From Bacillus_AD sp047238185 (GTDB lineage Bacteria > Bacillota > Bacilli > Bacillales > DSM-1321), in contig NZ_JBDFMI010000001.1 of the NCBI RefSeq assembly GCF_047238185.1, forward strand, positions 806,001 through 870,000: DNA of 64,000 nucleotides, written 5' to 3'. This document shows positions 1-8,253 of this stretch, piece after piece. The notes under the pieces were generated by a model. The model did not search any database, was not told the origin of the DNA, and worked only from the letters and a program-made list of their open reading frames with translations. Every line of letters starts with the position of its first letter. Position 1 is the stretch's first letter. A program made the position numbers and the translations under genes.

Positions 1-1199
1 TTTTTAGTTTGGTCTATATCATTACATTGTTTATTATTAAAATGATATCGCTTTTGGGCGGAATCGAAACGCGTGATCTAAGTTACTTTATTCCTGTCGC
101 AATGGGCACGATGCTTCTAAAAATATTATTGGATGACCGGTATGCGATCACACTGACTTTGATTTTGAGCATATTTGGGGCGGTAATATTTAATGATACG
201 TTAACATCGAGTTTTAATGTGACAATTGCCTTTTATATTTTATTGAGCGGCGTAGCTTCCATATTGATTATTTCCACAAAGAATCTTCGCTCTAAAATAT
301 TTCAGGCGGGCATACTGCTGTCGTTGATCCATGTCGTGATCATTTTTTCATTATCCTTTATCATGGATGTCCAGATGTCCAGGGGGGATTATCTATTCTA
401 TGTAATTGCTGCATTTGTATCAGGATTGTCGGCTGCTGTATTGACAATCGGACTGCTTCCGTTTTTTGAAGCGGGATTCGGCATTTTATCGACAATGAAG
501 TTGATCGAATTATCGAACCCTAACCACCCATTGTTGCGCAAAATTCTGACGGAAGCCCCAGGGACTTACCATCACAGCGTCATGGTGGCCAATCTCTCTG
601 AGGCAGCTTGTGAAGCAATCGGTGCCAATGGATTGCTTGCAAGAGTCGGCTCCTATTATCATGACTTAGGGAAAACAAGGCGCCCGCAGTTCTTCATCGA
701 AAACCAGATGAATATGGATAACCCACATGATAAACTGCGCCCGGAAACCAGCAGGGACATAATTATTGCGCACGCAACTGACGGTGCGAAAATGCTCAGA
801 AAAGAAAAAATGCCGAAGGAAATTGTTGATATCGCCGAGCAGCACCATGGCACTACATTTTTGAAGTTTTTTTATTATAAGGCTAAGGAAATGGATGACC
901 AGGCGAATGAGGATGATTTTCGCTATAAGGGCCCTAAGCCGCAAACAAAAGAAATTGCTGTCATTTCCATTGCGGATAGCGTGGAAGCTGCAGTACGTTC
1001 GATGAAACAGCCGACAAGGGAAAAAATCGAGTCTCTTGTGAAAAGCATTATCCATGATCGGATCAATGATGATCAGTTCACGGAATGTGATATAACCATG
1101 CAAGAATTGGACAAGGTAGAAAAGACACTTTGTGAAACAATGAATGGCTTTTTCCATTCACGGATTGAATATCCTGACAGTAAAAATGAATCAAAGTAG
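1..1199 (+). CDS. yqfF: Cyclic-di-AMP phosphodiesterase PgpH/YqfF, C-terminal part (5' end outside window)
   Basis: The reading frame is open to the left edge, so the start and the extracellular 7TMR-HDED domain lie outside the window. The visible 396 residues hold several hydrophobic membrane segments (about residues 1-160 of the visible part) followed by a cytosolic HD phosphohydrolase domain. HD signature residues are visible: a histidine pair near residue 188 in YHHSVM, the His-Asp pair near 218 in YYHDLGK, and EQHHGT further on. Proteins of this family (PgpH in Listeria, YqfF in Bacillus) hydrolyse the second messenger c-di-AMP. The gene is followed immediately by ybeY and dgkA, the usual order in Bacillus. 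Confidence 0.93.
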   Translation, partial: FSLVYIITLFIIKMISLLGGIETRDLSYFIPVAMGTMLLKILLDDRYAITLTLILSIFGAVIFNDTLTSSFNVTIAFYILLSGVASILIISTKNLRSKIFQAGILLSLIHVVIIFSLSFIMDVQMSRGDYLFYVIAAFVSGLSAAVLTIGLLPFFEAGFGILSTMKLIELSNPNHPLLRKILTEAPGTYHHSVMVANLSEAACEAIGANGLLARVGSYYHDLGKTRRPQFFIENQMNMDNPHDKLRPETSRDIIIAHATDGAKMLRKEKMPKEIVDIAEQHHGTTFLKFFYYKAKEMDDQANEDDFRYKGPKPQTKEIAVISIADSVEAAVRSMKQPTREKIESLVKSIIHDRINDDQFTECDITMQELDKVEKTLCETMNGFFHSRIEYPDSKNESK

Positions 1200-1208
1200 G
1201 TGTTGAGA

Positions 1209-1682
1209 ATGCTGTCTATTGATTTTATAGATGAAACAGCCGAAATAAGCGAAAAAGAAACCGATTTGATTAGCGGTTTGCTGCAATTTGCAGCAAAAGA
1301 GGAAGGGATTGGGGGAGAGAGTGAATTAAGCGTCACTTTTGTCGATAACGATGCCATACGCGAAATCAATAGGGAATACCGGCATAAGGATTCGGCAACT
1401 GATGTCATTTCCTTTGCGTTGGAAGAAATGGGCGAAGGAGAAATTGAAATTATCGGCGGCGATGACATGCCGAGAATGCTTGGAGATTTGATTATTTCTG
1501 TAGACCGGGCCAGAGAACAAGCAGAAGAGTACGGCCATAGCTTCGATAGGGAAATTGGTTTCCTTGCCCTTCACGGATTTTTGCATTTATTGGGTTATGA
1601 CCATATGGAAAAAGAAGAAGAAGTCATTATGTTTACTAAACAGAAAGAACTGTTAGAAAACTATGGCCTATCCAGAGAGTGA
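1209..1682 (+). CDS. ybeY: Endoribonuclease YbeY (rRNA maturation factor)
   Basis: Single-strand-specific metallo-endoribonuclease that takes part in 16S rRNA 3'-end maturation and ribosome quality control. The diagnostic zinc motif H-x3-H-x5-H is visible as HGFLHLLGYDH around residues 122-132 of about 157. I place the start at ATG 1209, giving MLSIDFIDE as in the B. subtilis homologue YqfG; an upstream in-frame GTG lies at 1200, directly after the yqfF stop. The gene overlaps dgkA by 20 bases, which suggests translational coupling. Confidence 0.95.
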   Translation: MLSIDFIDETAEISEKETDLISGLLQFAAKEEGIGGESELSVTFVDNDAIREINREYRHKDSATDVISFALEEMGEGEIEIIGGDDMPRMLGDLIISVDRAREQAEEYGHSFDREIGFLALHGFLHLLGYDHMEKEEEVIMFTKQKELLENYGLSRE

Positions 1683-2043
1683 TAAACAACATACATTTAG
1701 AAAAAGTGTAGGCTTTGCAGCCGCTGGGATTTTCTGGTCTATGAAGGAACGGAACATGAAAATCCATTGTTCGATGGCTGTACTTGTTATTTTAGCCGGG
1801 TTCTATTTTTCTTTGTCAATAGTTGAATGGTTGTTTGTTTTATCTAGCATCGCAGGTGTCATAGCGTTGGAAATGATGAATACAGCCGTGGAAACGGCGG
1901 TTGATTTAGTGACCGAAGAATATCGGGAATTAGCGCGAATCTCTAAAGATGTGGCAGCCGGGGCAGTACTTGTCTATTCTTTGTATGCATTTGTGGTAGG
2001 TTGCATCATTTTTTTTCCGAAAGTGTTGAGCATCGTTGCTTAA
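1663..2043 (+). CDS. dgkA: Undecaprenol/diacylglycerol kinase DgkA
   Basis: Small integral membrane kinase of 126 residues. The family signature (ALEMMNTAVETAVD, about residues 67-80) carries the conserved Glu and Asn residues of the active site, and three transmembrane helices are visible. In Gram-positive bacteria this protein mainly phosphorylates undecaprenol and so recycles the lipid carrier for cell-wall synthesis. The start lies inside the 3' end of ybeY. A short N-terminal cytosolic extension (MAYPESDKQHTFRKSVGFA) precedes the first helix, as in other Bacillus DgkA proteins. Confidence 0.93.
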   Translation: MAYPESDKQHTFRKSVGFAAAGIFWSMKERNMKIHCSMAVLVILAGFYFSLSIVEWLFVLSSIAGVIALEMMNTAVETAVDLVTEEYRELARISKDVAAGAVLVYSLYAFVVGCIIFFPKVLSIVA

Positions 2044-2166
2044 TAGGGATATACTGTTATTCCACGTTCCTTTAAAAAATATAGGGACATGGTGATCCTG
2101 CAAGGGTGCCGCATGGCTGATATGCAGTTTCTTTGAAAACAGCCCATTAGGAAAGGAATTTTAACG

Positions 2167-2565
2167 ATGGATAAAAACCAATTGATAGCTGAAGCAAATA
2201 AAGCCCGTGAAAAAGCATATGTTCCTTATTCTACTTTTAAAGTGGGGGCAGCGTTGCTGACAAAAGACGGTACTGTTTTTCATGGCTGCAATATAGAAAA
2301 TGCAGCATATAGCATGTGCAATTGCGCCGAAAGAACTGCGCTATTCTCTGCATATGCGCATAGTCAAAAAGAATTTAAGGCACTGGCAGTCGTTGCTGAT
2401 ACTCCTGGACCTGTTTCACCTTGCGGAGCATGCAGACAGGTTATTTCTGAACTATGCCCCAAGGATATGCCGGTCATATTGACCAATTTAAAAGGGGATG
2501 TACAGGAAACAACAGTAGCGGAATTATTGCCGGGCGCCTTCTCACCGGAGGATTTACATGAATAA
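2167..2565 (+). CDS. cdd: Cytidine deaminase
   Basis: Homotetrameric zinc enzyme of 132 residues that converts cytidine and deoxycytidine to uridine and deoxyuridine in pyrimidine salvage. The zinc and catalytic motifs are visible: C-A-E in NCAERTA near residue 55 and the Cys pair in PCGACRQV near residue 88. An AAAGGA ribosome binding site precedes ATG 2167. The 123-base gap from dgkA holds no recognisable gene. The last 8 bases overlap the start of era. Confidence 0.96.
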   Translation: MDKNQLIAEANKAREKAYVPYSTFKVGAALLTKDGTVFHGCNIENAAYSMCNCAERTALFSAYAHSQKEFKALAVVADTPGPVSPCGACRQVISELCPKDMPVILTNLKGDVQETTVAELLPGAFSPEDLHE

Positions 2566-3475
2566 TTATAGTGGAAATGGCTTTAAATCAGGGTTTATTT
2601 CAATCATAGGGAGACCGAACGTCGGGAAATCCACCTTCTTGAATAAGGTTATTGGGCAAAAGATTGCCATCATGAGCGATAAGCCCCAAACGACAAGAAA
2701 TAAGGTTCAGGGCGTTCTTTCCGAGAACGATTCCCAAATGATCTTTATTGATACGCCGGGGATCCATAAGCCAAAGCATAAGCTTGGTGATTTCATGATG
2801 AAAGTGGCAACCAATACTCTTCGTGAAGTAGACGTCATTTTGTTCATGGTCAATGCAGTCGAAGGGATCGGCAAGGGCGATGAATTCATTATGGAAAAGC
2901 TTCAGGGAGTGAAAACGCCTGTTTTTTTAGTAGTGAATAAAATTGATGAAGTCCATCCTGATGAATTACTGCCTTTAATTGAAAAATACAAAGCCAAAAT
3001 GGATTTCTCGGAAATAGTCCCTATTTCTGCTTTGCAGGGAAATAATATTGAAGCTTTGCTCGCTGCCATAAAGGAAAGATTGCCTGAGGGGCCGCAATAC
3101 TATCCTGCAGACCAAGTGACGGACCATCCAGAGAGATTCATCATTTCAGAACTAATACGCGAAAAGGCTTTGCACTTAACGCGCGAAGAGGTGCCTCATA
3201 GTATCGCTGTCATGATCGATTCCATCAAAAAAAGAGAAGATAAAGACATTATTAATGTAATGGCGACGATCATCGTGGAACGCAGTTCTCAAAAAGGAAT
3301 CATTATCGGTAAGCAAGGAAGCATGCTTAAGGAAATCGGACAGCGGGCACGTGCGGATATCGAATCTTTATTGGGGTCGAAGGTTTTTCTTGAACTTTGG
3401 GTCAAGGTCCAAAAAGATTGGCGCAATAAAGCCACTGTCTTAAGGGACTACGGTTTTCGTGATGATGAGTATTAA
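2558..3475 (+). CDS. era: GTPase Era
   Basis: Essential GTPase that binds the 3' end of 16S rRNA during assembly of the small ribosomal subunit. The G domain shows G1 GRPNVGKS (residues 18-25), G3 DTPG near 65 and G4 NKID near 127. The C-terminal KH RNA-binding domain contains the GKQGSMLKEIG loop. Length is 305 residues, normal for the family. The start overlaps the end of cdd and its ribosome binding site GGAGG lies inside the cdd coding region, so the two genes are probably translationally coupled. YbeY, encoded nearby, works in the same process. Confidence 0.97.
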   Translation: MNNYSGNGFKSGFISIIGRPNVGKSTFLNKVIGQKIAIMSDKPQTTRNKVQGVLSENDSQMIFIDTPGIHKPKHKLGDFMMKVATNTLREVDVILFMVNAVEGIGKGDEFIMEKLQGVKTPVFLVVNKIDEVHPDELLPLIEKYKAKMDFSEIVPISALQGNNIEALLAAIKERLPEGPQYYPADQVTDHPERFIISELIREKALHLTREEVPHSIAVMIDSIKKREDKDIINVMATIIVERSSQKGIIIGKQGSMLKEIGQRARADIESLLGSKVFLELWVKVQKDWRNKATVLRDYGFRDDEY

Positions 3476-3492
3476 GATATAAGGGCAGTAGG

Positions 3493-3763
3493 CAGGCGTT
3501 CTCCGCTTTTCTATAGTCCAGCTGCAGCGGCTAGGCCCTCGAGGTCTTAAGCCAAATCTGCTCAAAGGCCAACAACAGCCTTTGAGGCAGCTTTATCTTA
3601 AGCTTGTCGGACCTTACTGAGCCGCTCTCCGCTTTTCTGTGGTCCTGCTGCGAGCGCCAGCCCCTCGAGATCTTAAGTCAAGGCCAGTACAAAGGCAAAG
3701 AGCGGCCTTTGATCTGTCCATGCCTTAAGCGTGTCGGGGCTACCAGGCGTTCTCCGCTTTTCT
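3493..3763. repeat. Tandem intergenic palindromic repeat (two about 125-bp units plus a third partial unit)
   Basis: The core CTCCGCTTTTCT appears three times. The 20-base string caggcgttctccgcttttct is identical at 3493-3512 and 3744-3763, with a related copy at 3619-3638, giving a period of about 125 bp. Each full unit carries the same landmarks in order: CCCTCGAG, TCTTAAG, an inverted repeat around CAAAGGC/GCCTTTG (perfect 8-bp stem at 3562-3569 and 3578-3585 in unit 1), CTTAAG, and GTCGG. The region has no plausible ORF. It fills most of the 393-base gap between era and yqzL. It resembles short non-coding repeats scattered in Bacillaceae intergenic DNA, but no transposase is linked to it here. 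Confidence 0.8.
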
Positions 3764-3868
3764 GAGTAATTAACAATTTTTACAGCTTATTAAAAATATG
3801 AGGATGGTGAAGATAAGAAGGTAGTTGGATATCAGCTTGCTAGCAAAGACAATGAAGGTGGGATTTAA

Positions 3869-4009
3869 ATGTTGGATTTTACCTGGAATGTGTTTAAAGA
3901 GACCGGAAGCATCGATACGTATCTTCTGTTTAAAGAGATTCAGTATGAGCATCAACCTGTTGATGATGTAACCGAAGAACTAGCAGATTTGAACTTTCCA
4001 ATTTCCTGA
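3869..4009 (+). CDS. yqzL: YqzL family small protein
   Basis: A 46-residue protein beginning MLDFTWNVFKETGSIDTYLL that matches the small YqzL protein encoded between era and recO in Bacillus. The ribosome binding site GAAGGTGGG lies just before ATG 3869. The C-terminal half is acidic. There is no membrane segment, and the function is unknown. Assignment rests on position and on my recollection of the B. subtilis sequence. Confidence 0.88.
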   Translation: MLDFTWNVFKETGSIDTYLLFKEIQYEHQPVDDVTEELADLNFPIS

Positions 4010-4043
4010 CGATCTTCGGGCTGTCCAAAGAAGGTGACTTGTC

Positions 4044-4796
4044 TTGATACAAAAATGTGAGGGCATTGTCATTCGCCGGATCGATTACGGGGAAAATAAT
4101 AAGATCATAACCATTTATACACGTGAATGGGGGAAGATTGGTGTGATGGCAAGAGGGGCCAATAAACCGAATAGCCGGTTCTCTGCCGTCACCCAGCTTT
4201 TTTATTATGGATACTTTCTTGTGCAGACCTCAACAGGTCTAGGCAGTCTGTCACAGGGGGAAAGCATATCCTCTTTCCGCCATATCCGTGAAGACCTTGT
4301 TGCGACAGCTTATGCTTCATATGTCATAGAATTGCTTGATAAAGCAACGGATGAAAAAAAAGCAAATCCTTATTTATTTGAATTGCTCTATCAAGTTCTG
4401 AACCATATAGATGAAGGCTATGATCCTGAGGTTATAACAGCTGTATTTGAGTGGAAGATGTTAAGTGTTCTTGGCATCCCGCCGATTCTTGACCGCTGCG
4501 CCCATTGCGGCGAAGGGGAAGGGGAGTTTTCTTTTTCAGTCCGTGAGGGTGGATTTTTATGCCACCGTTGCAAGGACGTAGATCCTTATAGAATTCCGTT
4601 GTCCCTTCAGACATTAAAGCTGCTTCGGCTTTTTTATTATTTTGACCTGGCCAAGCTGGGGACGATTTCTTTAAAAGAGGAAACAAAGAAGGAAATCCGT
4701 CAGGTGATTGATTTATATTATGACAATTATTCAGGGATCACCCTGAAATCCAAAAAATTCTTAAAGCAGCTGAATAAACTTGATGGGCTTATTTAG
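4044..4796 (+). CDS. recO: DNA repair protein RecO
   Basis: Recombination mediator that helps load RecA onto SSB-coated DNA in the RecFOR pathway. The 250-residue protein has an N-terminal OB fold (residues 1-80, with the RGANKPNSRFS segment) and a zinc module with two Cys pairs (CAHC near 152 and CHRC near 173). The start is TTG 4044, chosen because AAGGTGA lies about 8 bases upstream and because the N-terminus MIQKCEGIVIR matches other RecO proteins. Confidence 0.95.
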   Translation: MIQKCEGIVIRRIDYGENNKIITIYTREWGKIGVMARGANKPNSRFSAVTQLFYYGYFLVQTSTGLGSLSQGESISSFRHIREDLVATAYASYVIELLDKATDEKKANPYLFELLYQVLNHIDEGYDPEVITAVFEWKMLSVLGIPPILDRCAHCGEGEGEFSFSVREGGFLCHRCKDVDPYRIPLSLQTLKLLRLFYYFDLAKLGTISLKEETKKEIRQVIDLYYDNYSGITLKSKKFLKQLNKLDGLI

Positions 4797-4831
4797 TCGG
4801 TACATATAATTAAAAAAATGCTAGTGCCTTA

Positions 4832-4861
4832 TTGACAATAGGGGTTTACATTGGATAAAAT
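4832..4861 (+). promoter_or_regulatory. Probable sigma-A promoter of the glyQS transcript
   Basis: TTGACA at 4832-4837 and TAAAAT at 4856-4861 with an 18-base spacer, placed just before the T-box leader. A second pairing, TTTACA 4845-4850 with TATCAT 4868-4873, is also possible. Confidence 0.55.
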
Positions 4862-4884
4862 GCTATATATCATAAACTGCAATA

Positions 4885-5096
4885 TTGCTGTGATGGAAAA
4901 TAGTATCTGTCTCCCTTTATACATAGCGAACCCGGAACTGGTGGAAGCCGGGCTGTAAATAGGCAGAGAAGGCGTTCCGGAGCAAATGGAGTGTAACGAA
5001 AAGAGGCTGTTTTCTTGTAAAACAGCAATTAGGGTGGAACCGCGGGTAACTCTCGTCCCTATGCTGACAGGCATAGAGGCGGGAGTTTTTTGTGTT
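4885..5096 (+). promoter_or_regulatory. Glycine T-box riboswitch leader of glyQS
   Basis: A transcription-attenuation leader that senses uncharged tRNA-Gly. The conserved T-box core AGGGTGGAACCGCGGG sits at 5031-5046. It is followed by a terminator hairpin (about 5050-5089, arms CTCtcgtCCCTATGC and GCATAGaggCGGGAG) and a run of T. The Stem I region contains the AG-bulge-like GAACCCGGAACTGGTGG segment, and the GGC at 4971-4973 is the likely glycine specifier codon. The T-box core can pair with the 5' arm of the terminator to form the antiterminator. The position directly before glyQ supports the specificity. Confidence 0.93.
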
Positions 5097-5159
5097 CTTG
5101 AAAAAATTCTTGATGATAGAAAGGTCAGCAATTGTTTTTATATTAATTGGAGGTGCACG

Positions 5160-6050
5160 ATGAATATTCAAAATATGATTGTCACATTACAAAAGCATTG
5201 GTCTGCACAAGGATGCATTTTGATGAATGCTTATGACACAGAAAAAGGTGCAGGTACTATGAGCCCGTACACATTTTTAAGAGCGATAGGACCCGAGCCG
5301 TGGAGCGTGGCTTACGTTGAACCATCACGACGGCCGGCAGATGGCCGGTATGGCGAAAACCCAAACCGATTGTATCAACACCATCAATTTCAAGTAATTA
5401 TGAAGCCATCGCCAGATAATATTCAGGAGTTATATTTGGATTCTTTGCGCGCGTTAGGAATTGATCCATTAAAGCATGATATCCGCTTTGTAGAGGATAA
5501 CTGGGAAAACCCATCGCTTGGCTGTGCAGGATTAGGTTGGGAAGTTTGGTTGGATGGGATGGAAATCACCCAATTCACTTATTTCCAACAAGTAGGGGGA
5601 TTGGAGTGCAAGCCTGTCTCTGTGGAAATCACATATGGCATTGAGCGCTTGGCATCTTATATTCAGGACAAGGAAAACGTGTTCGATTTAGAATGGACAG
5701 AAGGATTTACTGTACGCGATATTTTCGGACAGCCGGAATTCGAACATTCAAAATATACATTCCAAACAAGCAATACGGAAATGTTGTTTGAATTATTCAA
5801 TATGTACGAAAAAGAAGCACATGCACAAATGGAGCAAGGGTTGGTGCATCCAGCTTATGACTATGTATTGAAATGTTCCCATACGTTCAACTTGCTTGAT
5901 GCAAAAGGTGCTATTTCTGTGACGGAACGGACTGGTTATATTGCGCGATGCCGTAATCTAGCCCGTAAAATAGCTAAAACATTCTACGAGGAACGTGAAA
6001 AACTTGGTTTCCCAATTCTAAAAGGGAAGGGAGAAAACAATCATGAATAA
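5160..6050 (+). CDS. glyQ: Glycine--tRNA ligase alpha subunit
   Basis: Catalytic alpha subunit of the alpha2-beta2 glycyl-tRNA synthetase. The protein is 296 residues, the usual length, and starts MNIQNMIVTLQKHW at ATG 5160 behind the strong site GGAGGTG. Characteristic class II segments include TMSPYTFLRAIGPEPW, YVEPSRRPADGRYGENPNR and the QHHQFQVIMKP stretch. A longer in-frame reading back to 4986 is ignored because it covers the T-box terminator. The 3' end overlaps glyS by 8 bases. Confidence 0.97.
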   Translation: MNIQNMIVTLQKHWSAQGCILMNAYDTEKGAGTMSPYTFLRAIGPEPWSVAYVEPSRRPADGRYGENPNRLYQHHQFQVIMKPSPDNIQELYLDSLRALGIDPLKHDIRFVEDNWENPSLGCAGLGWEVWLDGMEITQFTYFQQVGGLECKPVSVEITYGIERLASYIQDKENVFDLEWTEGFTVRDIFGQPEFEHSKYTFQTSNTEMLFELFNMYEKEAHAQMEQGLVHPAYDYVLKCSHTFNLLDAKGAISVTERTGYIARCRNLARKIAKTFYEEREKLGFPILKGKGENNHE

Positions 6051-8115
6051 GAGAGACTTATTGCTTGAACTGGGTTTGGAGGAGCTGCCGGCACGTTTCG
6101 TAACAGACAGTATCCGCCAATTAACCGATAAAATAGTCAACTGGTTGAAAGAGAATAATATTGCCTATGAAGAGGTAAACATGTACTCTACACCTCGCCG
6201 GCTTGCTGTGCTTGTGAGCGGAGTCAATGAAATGCAGGAAGATATGCAGGAGGAAGCAAAAGGCCCTGCCAAGAAAATCGCATTGGATGCTGAAGGCAAT
6301 TGGTCCAAAGCGGCAATGGGGTTTGCACGTGGCCAAGGGGCGGGCGTTGAAGACATTTACTTTAAAGAAATCAAAGGCGTAGAGTATGCCCATGTTGAAA
6401 AGTTCACTAAAGGCCAACATGTAAAGGATCTATTGGTTCAATTGAAAGATCTGATTGAATCTATGTCTTTCCCGAAAAATATGCGTTGGGGAAATTATGA
6501 CTTGCGTTTCGTCCGCCCAATCAAATGGATAGTCGCATTATTCGGCGATGAAGTCATACCGTTCTCTATTACAGATGTGGCAACCGGAAAAATGTCAAGA
6601 GGGCATCGTTTCCTTGGCGGTGAAGTCGAAATCAATGTGCCTGCTGATTATGAACGAATCATGAGAGAGCAATTTGTGATTGCCGATGCAGCTGAAAGAA
6701 AAGAATTGGTCCGTAATCAGTTGAAGCAACTTGAAGAAGACCAAAATTGGGTTATTCCAGTCGATGAAGATTTATTGGAAGAGGTGAACAACCTTGTAGA
6801 ATATCCTACAGCCCTTTTTGGTTCCTTCGAGGATGAGTTCCTGGAGTTGCCTGACCGTGTATTAATTACAAGTATGAAGGAACACCAGCGATATTTCCCT
6901 GTCATGAATAAAGAAGGCCAATTGTTGGCTCATTTTGTGACTGTACGGAACGGAAATAAGGAAGGCATTGAAATCGTAGCGCGCGGCAATGAGAAGGTCC
7001 TTCGCGCACGCCTTGCCGATGCAGCGTTCTTCTATAGGGAAGACCAGACAAAAGATATCGATACGTATTTGAAAAAGCTGGACACCATTGTTTACCAAGA
7101 GGAAATCGGTACGCTGGCTGAAAAGGTTGGACGCGTTCGTAAACTAACCAATCAGCTTGGCGCTGAGTTGGAAGAAGATCAGCAAACCACAGCGTTGGCT
7201 GACCGGACAGCCCAAATTGCCAAATTCGATCTTGTTACTAACATGGTTTATGAATTCCCCGAACTGCAAGGATATATGGGGGAACGCTATGCGCGCATTA
7301 TGAAGGAAGATGAAAGAGTAGCGCAAGCTATCAATGAACATTATATGCCGCGCCATGCAGAGGATTCTGTGCCGGCGAGTGAAATTGGGGCTCTTGTAAG
7401 CGTCTCTGAAAAAATGGATACCATCGCTTCATGCTTTGCAATTGGTATTATTCCGACCGGCTCTCAGGATCCTTATGCATTGCGTAGACAAGCGAGCGGG
7501 ATCGTTCAGATTCTGTTGGAGAAAAATTGGGATATTACACTTGAAGAGTTGGTTGATATGGCTCTTGCCTTAGTGGTTGACCAAGGCATCGCTAAAAAGG
7601 ATGCATCTGTTATCCGTGAAGATATGCTTACATTCTTTGCTGCACGCGTTAAACATTTATTGGCTGAAATGAACATTCGACATGATCTAGTTGACGCAGT
7701 TCTTTCAGGGGGGATCGGCAATGTATCAAGCTTGGTCCATCGTGCAGCAGTCCTTGAAAAAGCAAAGAATGAACCTGATTTCAAGGAAACGATGGAGGCA
7801 TTGAGCCGAATCATGAATATTGCTGTGAAGCTTGATGGTGAAGCAAGTGTCGACCCAGCTCTATTTGAAAATGAGTGGGAAACTGCTTTATACCGTACCT
7901 TTGAATCGGTTAAGAAAGAATACAGCATGAGCCAAAATGCACAAGCGCAATATGAATTGCTGGCTTCATTGAAAGGGGACATCCAGCCATATTTTGAACA
8001 TACGATGGTCATGGACGAAAACGAAGCTCTGCGGCATAATCGATTATCCTTAATGAAGGAGATCAGCGACGTAATCGGAAGCTTTGCCTATATGAATAAA
8101 GTGTTATCCATATAA
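6043..8115 (+). CDS. glyS: Glycine--tRNA ligase beta subunit
   Basis: Beta subunit (690 residues) of the tetrameric glycyl-tRNA synthetase. It binds tRNA and is required with GlyQ for glycylation. The N-terminus MNKRDLLLELGLEELPARFV is typical. Conserved stretches include FPKNMRWG near 144 and an HD-type segment with KDERVAQAINEHYMPRHA-like features near 420-440, and the C-terminus carries a DALR-type anticodon-binding region. Its start lies inside the end of glyQ, so the two subunits are translationally coupled under the upstream T-box. Confidence 0.96.
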   Translation: MNKRDLLLELGLEELPARFVTDSIRQLTDKIVNWLKENNIAYEEVNMYSTPRRLAVLVSGVNEMQEDMQEEAKGPAKKIALDAEGNWSKAAMGFARGQGAGVEDIYFKEIKGVEYAHVEKFTKGQHVKDLLVQLKDLIESMSFPKNMRWGNYDLRFVRPIKWIVALFGDEVIPFSITDVATGKMSRGHRFLGGEVEINVPADYERIMREQFVIADAAERKELVRNQLKQLEEDQNWVIPVDEDLLEEVNNLVEYPTALFGSFEDEFLELPDRVLITSMKEHQRYFPVMNKEGQLLAHFVTVRNGNKEGIEIVARGNEKVLRARLADAAFFYREDQTKDIDTYLKKLDTIVYQEEIGTLAEKVGRVRKLTNQLGAELEEDQQTTALADRTAQIAKFDLVTNMVYEFPELQGYMGERYARIMKEDERVAQAINEHYMPRHAEDSVPASEIGALVSVSEKMDTIASCFAIGIIPTGSQDPYALRRQASGIVQILLEKNWDITLEELVDMALALVVDQGIAKKDASVIREDMLTFFAARVKHLLAEMNIRHDLVDAVLSGGIGNVSSLVHRAAVLEKAKNEPDFKETMEALSRIMNIAVKLDGEASVDPALFENEWETALYRTFESVKKEYSMSQNAQAQYELLASLKGDIQPYFEHTMVMDENEALRHNRLSLMKEISDVIGSFAYMNKVLSI

Positions 8116-8148
8116 AGATGCCATTTACCTAACATTGACTGGTAACTG

Positions 8149-8184
8149 AAAAAGTAAGACGTACATTTGTATGTCTTACTTTTT
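8149..8184. terminator. Long hairpin after glyS
   Basis: Left arm AAAAAGTAAGACGTAC (8149-8164), loop ATTT, right arm GTATGTCTTACTTTTT (8169-8184): a 16-bp stem with one G-U pair, ending in T residues. It probably terminates glyQS. The right arm recurs as a 14-base direct repeat before ccpN, so it may also be protein-binding DNA. Confidence 0.7.
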
Positions 8185-8233
8185 ATTAACGGATAAGTAA
8201 GTTATAATATTCACATATAGTATGACTTACTTT
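8169..8233. promoter_or_regulatory. Repeated GTATGnCTTACTTT motif in the ccpN control region
   Basis: GTATGTCTTACTTT (8169-8182) recurs as GTATGACTTACTTT (8220-8233), 51 bp later, with an inverted AAGTAAGT between them at about 8194-8202. A TATAAT at 8203-8208 and another at 8237-8242 could be -10 elements. Repeated sites around promoter elements suggest an operator, possibly autoregulation by CcpN. The match to the published CcpN site is not clear by eye. Confidence 0.45.
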
Positions 8234-8253
8234 CTGTATAATTTAGTAGGGTG

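Noticed and set aside
666..1157. 163-residue minus-strand frame inside yqfF
   Set aside because: Antisense shadow of the HD domain coding region.
4986..5159. Longer reading of glyQ
   Set aside because: It would translate the T-box core and terminator; ATG 5160 has the real ribosome binding site.
7506..8012. 168-residue minus-strand frame inside glyS
   Set aside because: Antisense shadow of a well-conserved gene.
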